Shown here one piece after another: positions 54,452-64,000 of a DNA stretch of 64,000 nt. The stretch is from Sthenelais limicola (taxonomy: Eukaryota > Annelida > Polychaeta > Phyllodocida > Sigalionidae), in NCBI GenBank assembly GCA_942159475.1, contig OW804102.1:20092684-20156683 (forward strand). The letters are read 5' to 3'. The notes beneath the pieces are model-generated. The model was not told where the DNA came from and did no database searches. It saw nothing but the letters and a program-made list of their open reading frames with translations. Both the position numbers and the translations under genes were made by a program. Positions within the stretch are counted from its first letter, which is position 1. The number at the start of each line of letters is the position of its first letter.

Positions 54452-55127
54452 CAAAAAATTCACAGGGCCTAGATACTCACTTGCGTGAAATCCAGTTCTT
54501 ATTAAGTGCATGATTAACTCCCGAAATTTAAGGAGCTACTTCATTGGCATGGTAGAACGTTCTTTGATTACCCTTACCGTACCGATAATTATTTAGAGCG
54601 ACAATTCATTCACGATTCGAGCATGTATTTCAATTAAATTAACCTCAATTATTAAACCCTATATATCTCGCTAATTTTTTCTCAGCACGAATTATTGTTA
54701 TATTTTTTGTATGACACATTTGGCTTGCCATATGCCTAATCATGCCTTATTAATGGACACCTTATCAGATAATTATAATATCTTTTTCATGCATGAATCG
54801 TGTACTATAGGAATAGATCAGAATGTTAGTGACACAACCAGTCCTCAAATCAAAAAGGAAACTACTGATATATTGAGGATAAATCACAAACCCAACTGTA
54901 CACACGATGGGGTCGGCAGCCAAACTGAGGTGGTGGTTAGGGTACAGATATAAAGGGACCCTATGATAGCAACCCAAGGTGACATTACATTAATTCCATA
55001 ACTGTTACATTCATGTGACAATAAATAAGAACCATATATTTCCAAGTTGTAGTTCCAAAGATCATGCTTCAATAATTAGTCGACAACCATTAGGGGAAGA
55101 AATGACTATATAATAGCCGATGTCAGT
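54452..55127. other. Intergenic region between convergent genes
   Basis: Separates the transporter (plus) from the 239-residue protein gene (minus); holds their 3' sequences. The 80-codon frame at 54711-54950 has no recognisable features. Confidence 0.5.
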
Positions 55128-55847
55128 CTATCCTGTGCCTAATGTCCAAATCACTGTCAAAATTAGAAGCACTGACTTAAACACGAGGCCTGTAGATATG
55201 CCCATAGATACTCCAGTGAAAAAGATACTAAGATGTTCTGCTCTAACATTAGAAACAAGCCTTTTTACCCTTCCTTCAGGTCTTTGATTTCTTACATGAT
55301 CTTCCACCTCGGCTAGGAAGTCGAGAGGATCAGAAACAGGTTCAAATATCACCGAATGTCTCTGAATACTGCTCCTCCGTAGTTGTATGTGGGTAGAACT
55401 TTTCCTGCGGACCACCCTTATGCTGTTTCCTGTTACGTCTGACTTCCGGCGCACCAACTGTTTGTCAACGATGTCCAGAGAATCAGATTTAAACTTTTCT
55501 CCGAGATCGGGTCCGCTGTTTCTCCTAACCTTATCAGGGTTTTCACTTTTGTGTTTGTTTATCGCCATGAGCACTATTTCTTTCATCCGGGGCTCTGAAT
55601 TGAGTTTTGAAACGTCCTTGAACTTGTCGCTAGGTGTCCTGCCGTCTGGGTTGGTGATGTTGACTTGTGGAACGGAATTTAGAGCAGTTACTGGTTCTGT
55701 CACTTCCTCTATCGTTGGATTAAGGAATTTAGGCGAGTTTAAGAGGTCTCCCATTTTGGAGCGAGGAGGAGGACGCTTTGCCATCTCTGTTTTCTTTCTA
55801 TCCCTCATGGCGAACGATGATACGTTGGGGATCGTTAAAGATGCCAT
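55128..55847 (-). CDS. Uncharacterised 239-residue protein with RRxS sites and C-terminal membrane segment
   Basis: I do not recognise the family. The N-terminal 200 residues are hydrophilic, Ser/Pro/Lys-rich and probably disordered. Four basophilic kinase-type sites occur: RRNS (108-111), RRKS (133-136), RRKS (147-150) and RRSS (157-160). A short structured stretch (DPLDFLAEVEDHVRNQ) precedes a hydrophobic segment at about 206-236 (LSIFFTGVSMGISTGLVFKS, then VLLILTVIWTLG) with only three residues after it. This looks like a tail-anchored or hairpin membrane protein. The frame is complete, and upstream on the minus strand are acceptor-like TTTTGATCTCAG sequences, so the coding exon is probably preceded by an untranslated exon. 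Coding character is supported by balanced codon use and length; function is unknown. Confidence 0.7.
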   Translation of the reverse strand: MASLTIPNVSSFAMRDRKKTEMAKRPPPRSKMGDLLNSPKFLNPTIEEVTEPVTALNSVPQVNITNPDGRTPSDKFKDVSKLNSEPRMKEIVLMAINKHKSENPDKVRRNSGPDLGEKFKSDSLDIVDKQLVRRKSDVTGNSIRVVRRKSSTHIQLRRSSIQRHSVIFEPVSDPLDFLAEVEDHVRNQRPEGRVKRLVSNVRAEHLSIFFTGVSMGISTGLVFKSVLLILTVIWTLGTG

Positions 55848-55859
55848 GATAAACTTCTC

Positions 55860-57205
55860 TGACTATTCCAAGCCTAGCTGAGTGAATCTGAGATCAAAAT
55901 AGAAAACGTTTGAGATTATTACTCAGTCTTCAATGAGCATATAGATGTTGTAAAGTGAAAACATAAACATAAGGTATATGAAAGATATGCATTTATGAAT
56001 TATCCATGAATGTTCTAAAGGAGAGAACTACAGGCCTACATAATCTACAACCAAATATTTGAAGTTCTTCTTCGGATTTTAAAGTGATATATTTTACCTT
56101 AATACCATTATTTCAAAAAGGCCTTTATAAAGTACATAAATATATATGTTATATATATATTATATATATATATTATATGGTTATATTCCATAAAGCCGCC
56201 CCATTCGTCCTTAACCTGTGTTACGTTCAAGTATATAGATAGTGTATTAATTTAATGGCTAAATCCCATACCATGGATAAAAAGACATGGTTACTTAATC
56301 CATAAAACATCAAACTACAGTCTAAATGATGGGTATAACTATATATAAGGTTACAGGTGGTGAGGGTGTTGTGGAAGTTATATCTCTCTCTTAATTACAT
56401 TCGTTGCAATCCCAATCTACCTCATTGATTGAATGAATCGGTATCGTTCAAGTACAATTACCTTTCACAGATAACTATTGAGAGCTCTATACCTTTGATC
56501 ACCTGATATAGTACTTGAGGATATCTACGCATCAGGTCATTATCGTGGTTATACTATGAAAGCAATTATAGTTACATCTTGTTCACATCCTGTCCCATGG
56601 GGGCACCAAGAGGGATTGAATTATGGCAACGCTTTCCAAAGAAGATTTTTTTGTACATGTAGTTTTGGGGGTTTTTTTAAACATATTTGTATTAGGAAGA
56701 TTTCCACAGTGTGGTAGGTCTCATCCCATACAAAGGTATATGCAATTTTAATTTAACAACTGAGACATTGGTATCATGAAAAGAGCTCTCTACTCGTTTA
56801 CATTAAATTACTAATAGCGACGAAAACATTTTTTTCAGTCACATAGCTCTAAGTACAACATTTTCTTGGTATAGGCCCTTCATTTAAAAGAAATACATAT
56901 TCAATATACACATAATTTCGCTTTTTTGGTAAAAAACGTTTGTTAATTTTGTACACCGATTTTTAGAGTCATAATACAATCATTTCAAAGCATATATACT
57001 TATTAGACTGAATACACAGTATATTTTCCTGTACGTCAGGAGAAAGTCATTAGTTTAAAGCAGGGAAGTATATACTTCCTCGCTCCTTGAAGTAATGTAA
57101 GGATACTTCATGGTATATGGTTATTGCTATTGGTAACGCTCTGATTTTATGGATAATTCTGTCGCTATAATAGAATATTAATTATTGGGTGAGACCATTA
57201 TATAT
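55860..57205. other. AT-rich stretch without recognisable genes
   Basis: Includes a TATATAT run at 56139-56176. Presumably holds the promoter or untranslated exon of the 239-residue gene at its left side. Confidence 0.4.
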
Positions 57206-57207
57206 AA

Positions 57208-57814
57208 TATGTGGTGTGTTACAGGGAAATGAGTCATAAGTAGCAAAAAATAGATTTTGAGATATCATCATATTTGAAAAGATGAGATCATGCGGATTCC
57301 AATGATGGTAAACATTAGGATATCTCATACATGCTTCTATATTTTATGTTTGATATCTTTATTTTTTGAAAAATAAAGTTTGCAATCTTTCTGGGTGGAC
57401 ATTTACTTAGCTAAATATACTCTGTTTGTTTGTTTGTTTTAATTTTTATTGTAAGCTCTCATACATGTATGATATTTTCAGCCTATGTTTATGTTTAAAA
57501 AGAAAAAAAGACGTTACCTTGATATACATGTATATTACAAGTATATATGTCCATAACGAACATCTACCTTCAGAATTATCACATACATATAGTTAAATAA
57601 GATACATTAAAGATGACCTTCAAAATGCATGGATATATTTAGTACACTGTCATGGAAGATGTATTCCTGGGAATACATACATGTATTTATGCTAAGAAAA
57701 GCGTTAAGCACCCCAAAAATGAAAGGATTCCCAGGAATACATCTTGTGAACAATCACTTTAAAAATATCAATTTAGCGACTTGTGACTCATTTTCCTGCA
57801 ATACGTCTCATATA
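57208..57814. mobile_element. MITE, family A, copy 5, with an insertion
   Basis: Left end ATGTGGTGTGTTACAGGGAA; right end TTCCTGCAATACGTCTCATA. The interior matches copies 1 and 2, but about 180 bases (about 57424-57605, starting TGTTTGTTTGTTTG) split the AATATACTC / AAGATGACCTT block. The insertion's TTTG-rich start suggests the 3' tail of a minus-strand retroposon. Confidence 0.8.
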
Positions 57815-57819
57815 TATGC

Positions 57820-60300
57820 GATGATATATCAATGCCGCGGCGCAAGTTCCGAATATATCAAATCATATCTATATTATCTATGCCCCTTTATAATTATAAA
57901 TAAATTTTAACCTTTTAGCACTAACTGAGGGATGCAAGCGCCAAGTATACCATACTTATTGGCACAACCAATGCATTATATATATGATATATCAAGCATT
58001 GAAATATGATTATGATGATTCCATTATACTTGTTTGTCATCTATATTTCCAACGTAATTAATGCTTAATAGAATCCCATCCATGCAACTTGTATTATTTT
58101 TATAATTCCCATAACCAAGACTTATCATCATGAAGCGACAATCCTGTTGGAATATGTGAAGAGCTATCAATTTTAGACTTAATAGAAACTTGTGAACCAA
58201 ACTTGTCACGCGCTTGATTTGTGAACCCAAGCTAAATCCAATTCTACCCTAGCGACCCTTCCTAGCATGGGGCATTGTTCGGTGTAGATATGTTAAGGGA
58301 ATCCACTAAAGGGTTGGTTTACTTAAGCATGACATGGTTGTTTTGCAAGTGAATATAAGTGCAAGTTCCATTAATCCATGCCAGCCAGCTCTTTACCATG
58401 TATTCCATTAACCGAATATCATTGCAGCGATCTGTGTTTGTGTGTAGGTAAACTGAAAGAATGCAATGTAAACAGATAAAGACAATATTGAGGTTTTTGA
58501 GATTTAAGTGATCCACTTATCGAATCAACCAGCCTTCAATTATTAACAACATATCAGTTTATCGTAATTGCATATTTGAAAGCTAATTCTTTCTTCAAGT
58601 TGATGAGGTTCGTTCAATACGTCGTTCAAAATCGTCCAAAGAACAAAATATACTTAGCTTGGAGGCTGGGGTGGGGGATATTACAAAATATTTCTAAAAT
58701 TGTATTTATATAAATAAATATTAAATATATTTAGAGCAATCTGTAGGAATGAGTGGCAATTGATAATGCGCCCCATCCGCTCTAGAACTTTGCCATTCAT
58801 TATTCCTGGACCAAAATGCTTTCGGAGAACTATCTCCATAACTAATTGATGAGGTGACAGGATTGTTTGTTCACTATGTGACTGCCCTGATTATGAACCG
58901 GTTTACATAATATAATTAGTTCCGCGGCGAATAAAGATAGAGGATATCATTGGCTTATTACATATTAAGGTTGGACACACCTGATTTGTTCATGTATATC
59001 TTATGACTATTTGTGTTGTGCCTGTGCCAGTCCGTGTAATTTGTGTAAGGTTTATAATTTATAACATATTACATGTATAGTTCCTATTCATTCTGGAGCA
59101 TTTTGCAATATTTTAAACATGATATATACACATTAATAACCCAGAAGACCAACTAGGACAATGTACATCGATGGATGGCTATCATCAATTTCGTACCAGT
59201 TATTCCATCATTAGATTGATGTACCTAGTATCTATCCTGAATATATCACCACATTTATGGCATGTATATTTGATCTTGCATTACTCATGGCGTTCATCAT
59301 TGTGCCAATGTAACCAAATAATTGTTAAATCTGTCAGCTCTGCGACATATTACCCATTATCACTATGACTATGTTTTAGGGTGACAGAATCCAATTAATC
59401 AATAGTATCTCATATGTTGCGAAAAGGATACTACAAGATTTGACAATGACTTATGTTTATAATTATATATATATACACTCATTGCTTTGAGGACAACGTA
59501 TTTAGAGTGAGTTATGCATAGTGCGTATTTCACTAGTGAGTTATGTGGGGTTGTCAGCATTATAGTAAATCTGTTAACTAACACGTTGGTTAACCTATAC
59601 GTTCACTCACTGCCGCCATGACACATACGGCTCGCCCTACATATAAGATGTTTGTTTGATACTCGTGGTTGATTAGGTACAAACACTTGGTGTCAAAGAT
59701 TATCCAGTCCTTGCACATCTAGATTAAAGACAATACCGAGCATTACATGCATGGACTGTTTTTTTTTTAAAACAAAAGGCCACGTCCGTCAACTAGAGGC
59801 TGCCTATCTTGGATTTATTTGAAGCTTGTAAGCGTCTAGACCTAAATAAACATGATTGAATCATGATATTAAGGGGCGGAGTTCCAATGGTTGCTCTAAT
59901 AAATGGGATAATGTACGAAAATCATATTCACATGTGTGGCACAAAAGAGACATCAGGATTCTGGATATCGAGATTTGGGAATGGGACAATATAGATGAAG
60001 ACTAAACTGGTAAAAATCTCTAATCTAATGCTATTAAAGAGAAAACAATTTATAACTTTTTAAACAAAATATATCGACGTATTCAACCAAACATTACTGA
60101 TTAAGTAGATGACTATAATATTTTACAAACTAAATAGTTTTTAAAACAAATAGGTATTGTATATAGATCTATAGATATATATACATGTACACCTTCCCCG
60201 TCGTGTTTTGCCACCCAATTAAGATGATGTAATGATCTATAAATATAGCTAAAGGCACTTAAAGCCCTAGTACTAGGTGGTAAATAAGTCAGGCTGAAAG
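57820..60300. other. AT-rich stretch without recognisable genes
   Basis: No coding frame of recognisable family, no clear inverted repeats. Confidence 0.4.
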
Positions 60301-60368
60301 GTTATCCACTCCATGAAGGTCCATTCACATTACCACGACCTTCCGGCTGATACTTGCAGGTGTGATAT

Positions 60369-61013
60369 CGAAAAGTGACCCCATCGAAAATTGACCCATG
60401 GGTCACTTTTCGGCAATCGAAAAGTGACCCACCCCATCGAAAAATGACCCACCTATTTATGCAGAGATATATAGACATAACTTTTATACCATATTGAGCG
60501 TTCATTTGTCAGCAATCATGAAGCTACATGGAACTAATGTAACAACATGGAATGTGTTTTAGCTCCCGAATATTGTCGCGCTAAATGTTACACCTATTCA
60601 ATCACCCTAGGTGTTATAATAGGCTGGCTTATTGTAATAATGCCCTCACCGTGTATAAACTGAGGGAGGATAATTGTTACTATTAATAGGTATTATGTAT
60701 CCAGATTATTTTATTAGATTTTAAAACTAGGAAGCGTCTATAGATGTTATGGTAGAAATTACAGTTACTACGGATATTTATTTCTCATTACATTATTATA
60801 TATACGTTATAAGATTATACTCACTAGAAACTTTATGTTAAACTATCTATCAAACAACTGAATTAATATACAATATCAGGCATCGTAATATATTATTTCA
60901 GAACATTAAGTTAGAAAAGAAGAGGGGGTCGATTTTCGATGGGGTGGGTCACTTTAATTTCGATTGCCGAAAATCGACCCATGGGTCACTTTTCGATGGG
61001 GGTCACTTTTCGT
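60369..61013. mobile_element. MITE with CGAAAAGTGACCC ends, nested
   Basis: The left arm (60369-60454) is CGAAAAGTGACCCCATCGAA and further units of GGGTCACTTTTCG/CGATTGCC; the right arm (60926-61013) is its inverse. Arms are about 86 bases, the interior about 470 bases AT-rich. No target duplication is clear. Confidence 0.8.
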
Positions 61014-61844
61014 CATGACACCGGCTCTAATATACGGTGGACGAGAATGGTACATACAAGCCCGTTCCGTTCAGCTCCGTTCCGTCCCGTCCCGTGCCCG
61101 CCCGAAAAAAAATAAAAATGGATGTCGTCATACATTTACTATAGAAATATTCATGACGGGGCCACTTGTATCAGTGGCGGGACGGGACGGCCTCCTAAAG
61201 TTCGGCAACAATTACCGTTCCGTGCCGAACCGCTAAGACGTCCCGTCCCGTCCCGTCCCGCACATTACATTTTTTTCACGGCACTTGATCGGGAAAATTT
61301 CCGAAAAGTACGGGTAACGGCGGGGGACGGGGCGGGACGGGACGGGGGCGGGACGGGACGGAACGGAACGGAAGCCAGGTCGCCAAGGCCCAGTCATGAG
61401 CTTCCCTATGAAGCTCTAGAATGGGGCACTAAGCTCGTATTCTTGGAATTTATATTGATCACTGAACTAATTGAATTCACGAATTCGCTGCAGGATATCG
61501 CCCTGTGATAATGAAAGGATAAAGGTGCAATGATAGTCTCAGCCAGCAGAAGTGATTAATTTCACACGTTTCTCATATGCACCTGTGTTTTAAAAAGAAA
61601 TAAATTAATGAAAAAAATGATGGCAGGTCATTTGTGGAAGCGTCAAAGCAGATAAGTGTGTGGGGCCTTGTGGAGGGGTGTTAAACTTAAAATGGTCTGT
61701 ATTGATGTCAATAATGGACGGATTTTGAAAATTAAAAATTTTCCACAATCATTAGAAGGTACTCTATATTTCTGTGCGTTGGTATTTTTTGCATTTTTAA
61801 ATTTATGGTGACGATTTTTGTAAGGACCATGTTTGTGTCTCTCA

Positions 61845-62010
61845 TCCCGCATCTCTTGTCCCTCATCTCTCACCTCTTGTCCCTCATCTCTTGATATTTC
61901 TCCTTCTCACTCTGCCTCCCTCTCTCTGTCCAGCCCCCCCCCCCCATCCTGTCCCCTTTCCTGTCTCTATGATCCATCTCACCCTCCCATGCCCTCTCTC
62001 CACCTCCCCT
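61845..62010. repeat. TC-rich low-complexity tract
   Basis: Alternating CTCATCTCTTGTCC units, then CTCCC runs. Confidence 0.8.
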
Positions 62011-62024
62011 CAAATTTATGCATA

Positions 62025-62091
62025 CATTATGTATGTATACATGTATATAAGTATACAGGTATGTATCCAAATGTATGTACATATATATATG

Positions 62092-62123
<32 letters not shown>

Positions 62124-62335
62124 TAGGCCTATATGCATGTATATACATATACAATACATATACAATACATATACAATGTATGCATATATAATGTATACAT
62201 ATAAAATATATGCATAATGTGTATACATAAGTATGTACATGTATACATAATGTATGTATGTATGTGTGCATAGATATACATCTATGCATATATATGTGTA
62301 CATAAATTCATGCATGTATGCATAAAATGTATGGA
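62025..62335. repeat. ATGT/ATAC microsatellite region
   Basis: Long stretch of TATG, ATACAT and GTATGTATG units; frames rich in Tyr, Ile and His on both strands are artefacts. Confidence 0.9.
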
Positions 62336-62539
62336 GATGTATACAGAGTGAGTGAGATTGGTTGTTTTACGCCCTTATCGACACATTTAAGATGGTTATA
62401 TCAAGGGCGGGAGAGCTGAGGGGAAGGCAGTTTTTTTATCATACCCAGGAAATAGAGATAGAGAAGAAGGGAAATGGAGACAGAGAAAAAGAGACAGCAG
62501 GGCACTTTAAGGTCTTACCCAGGACCAATGTATGCACAA

Positions 62540-62660
62540 ATACACAAGGATAGAGAGAGGAAGGAAGGGAGGGAGGGCGAGAAAGGGGGGAGAGGTTGGG
62601 GGGGGGGGGGAGAGAGAAGGAGGGAGAGAGGAGAGAAGAGAGAGGGGGAGAAAGTCCAGT
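62540..62660. repeat. GA-rich low-complexity tract
   Basis: GAGAGAGG, GGAAGGGAGGG and a G-run near 62600. Confidence 0.85.
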
Positions 62661-63419
62661 CAGACATATGTGAATAGAGCGGCCCCAATTGTCGGCCATA
62701 TCTTGTACCATGGGAGTATTTGAATCCAATGTAGTATTAACTAAAGGAGTATTGAGTATAAGCATATATCTATATACTATAGTATAATTTGTAATAGTCT
62801 GTGTGTCCCGTTCCGTCCCGTTCCGTCCCGTTCCGTTCCGTCCCGTCCCGCCCCGCCCCCGCCCGCTCCCCCGCCCGCTCCCGCCCCGCTCCCGCCCCGC
62901 TCCCGCCCGTCACCCGTACCGAACCCGTACAGAAGAAGCGGTGTTCGGGATGTACCATTCTCGTCCACCGTACTAATACTTTAACATTGCGTATTTGCCG
63001 TGCGGCGGCCGTACACCAATCGGCCGTTGTAATGTGAATGGGCCTTTAGTTCCAAACTACACCAGTTGGAATTTATGAATATTTTTTTATTTTGATACCA
63101 TCCCTGTTCAATCAAATGTTCGTATCATTTTTTTGATTTTAGATCAACAATGCTTGTTTTTATTTATTGTTCATTCCAGTCTTTAAGTTGCTCATAGATT
63201 CTATACCTTCGATATGGTCCTACTTTGAATCATGCAAAAGTAATATGTTTGGCTCTTTTTTTTACATTTGTCCATGAGGGTTTTAAGGTGACTCAGTAGT
63301 GATTATGTAACGGGGTGCACGCAACGCCTAGCGTGAGTAGCGGGTTACAACTTTTGCCATTTTTCACGCGCCTGTGTGTGTGTGTATTCAATATATATGG
63401 CAGGGAATATCAGCATTAT

Positions 63420-63900
63420 GCAGATGAAGTATGTATATAATTTAGTCTTGATATAAACTATTCAGCCTGCTGATTTTTGGTGTGTGAGTTAGTATCTACA
63501 GTACCTGCATCTATATTAAATTTCATTAAGATTCATGGAGCCGTTTTTGTTCAAATCAAATATTTATCAGGAATTTCATTTTTTTCCCATAAATAAGTCG
63601 TAATATATAAAAATCTAGCCTGGAAAGCCATCCTGATTTTTTGTGTATGAGTTAGCAAATACTGTATCTACATTCATATTAAATTTTAAAAAAATTCATC
63701 AAACAGTTTTTTTTTAAACGCTGATTGTCATCAGCCAAAGTCAATTTTGCTAGTGCCCTATACTGCCACTGGGGGGCTTCCAGGGGGCTAACTCAGGATT
63801 TGAGGGGAAAAAAATTATCTGATGATTAGTATATAATTATATGTTGAATGTCTGGGTGAAATTTGATGTCTGAATTCATGTGAGAACCATTTTAAACGAA
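63420..63900. repeat. Tandem degenerate repeat of about 170 bp
   Basis: Units share GATTTTTGGTGTGTGAGTTA, CTGCATCTATATTAAATTTC and ATTCATNNANCCGTTTTTNT blocks at about 63470-63550 and 63635-63715; a third, weaker unit (GAAATTTGATGTCTGAATTC) is at about 63858. No coding capacity. Confidence 0.55.
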
Positions 63901-64000
63901 TTATGTTAATAAATCACTCAAATGTTGTAAAATCACTCAAATATGATTTATTATTTCTATCTCCATACCGCCATAGCATGAAAGCTAGCCTGGTGACCTA

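Larger units (their letters stand above)
60316..63046. mobile_element. Composite inverted-repeat element with CCGTCCCG minisatellite arms
   Basis: AAGGTCCATTCACATTACCA at the left matches the inverse of the right end (TTGTAATGTGAATGGGCCTT). Inside each end lie a TACGGTGGACGAGAATGGTA motif (about 61034) and its inverse (about 62952-62971), then CCGTTCCGTCCCG-type repeats: 61060-61098, 61172-61262 and 61318-61372 on the left and 62807-62912 on the right. The centre holds simple repeats only. A second MITE is nested near the left end. Confidence 0.7.

Noticed and set aside
61870..62315. Frames of 97-139 codons rich in Tyr, Ile and His
   Set aside because: They translate the ATGT/ATAC microsatellite.
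61060..62912. CCGTCCCG arrays as a CpG-island promoter
   Set aside because: The arrays sit symmetrically inside an inverted-repeat element and no gene starts next to them.

Overview
The window is nuclear DNA of an animal, most likely a marine invertebrate. It is AT-rich, its genes are split by GT-AG introns, and more than half of it looks like transposon-derived or low-complexity sequence. I cannot name the phylum from sequence alone. No rRNA, CRISPR array or operon is present.

Host genes. (1) A single-exon p24/TMED-type cargo receptor gene, minus strand, 7.6-8.3 kb. (2) A small secreted protein with one LDL-receptor class A domain, minus strand. Its signal-peptide exon (30.8-30.9 kb) and LDLa exon (28.5-28.6 kb) join in phase, and a possible last exon lies at 21.5 kb. 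A DIRS element would then sit inside its second intron. (3) A GT11 alpha-1,2-fucosyltransferase, plus strand, 35.9-37.1 kb. (4) A complete 12-exon SLC22-type organic ion transporter, plus strand, 43.24-54.38 kb, 633 residues, with every exon junction in phase. (5) A convergent single-exon gene for an unrecognised 239-residue protein with basophilic-kinase-like sites and a C-terminal membrane segment, minus strand, 55.1-55.8 kb.

Mobile DNA. From 10.35 to 20.35 kb lies a hAT-like element (ends CAGGGGCGGATCC, near-perfect 8-bp target duplication). It is interrupted by a non-LTR retrotransposon on the minus strand with three uninterrupted ORFs: coiled coil/RRM-like region/NADAR domain; SGNH hydrolase; and AP-endonuclease/reverse transcriptase. 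The NADAR domain (a family linked to ADP-ribose and NAD chemistry) at the end of ORF1 is the most unusual feature of the window. From 23.15 to about 28.1 kb lies a DIRS-type tyrosine-recombinase retrotransposon with inverted terminal repeats, a gag-like ORF, RT-RNase H and recombinase ORFs (each with one in-frame stop) and a possible leader intron. The introns of the SLC22 gene hold a 3.1-kb terminal-inverted-repeat transposon with a decayed gene, a 906-bp foldback with TAA duplications, a TTA-flanked MITE and one copy of a MITE family found five times in the window. The last 4 kb hold a composite inverted-repeat element rich in CCGTCCCG repeats with a second MITE nested in it.

The remaining sequence is AT-rich, with GA-, TC- and ATGT-type simple repeats. 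I see no further convincing genes there.
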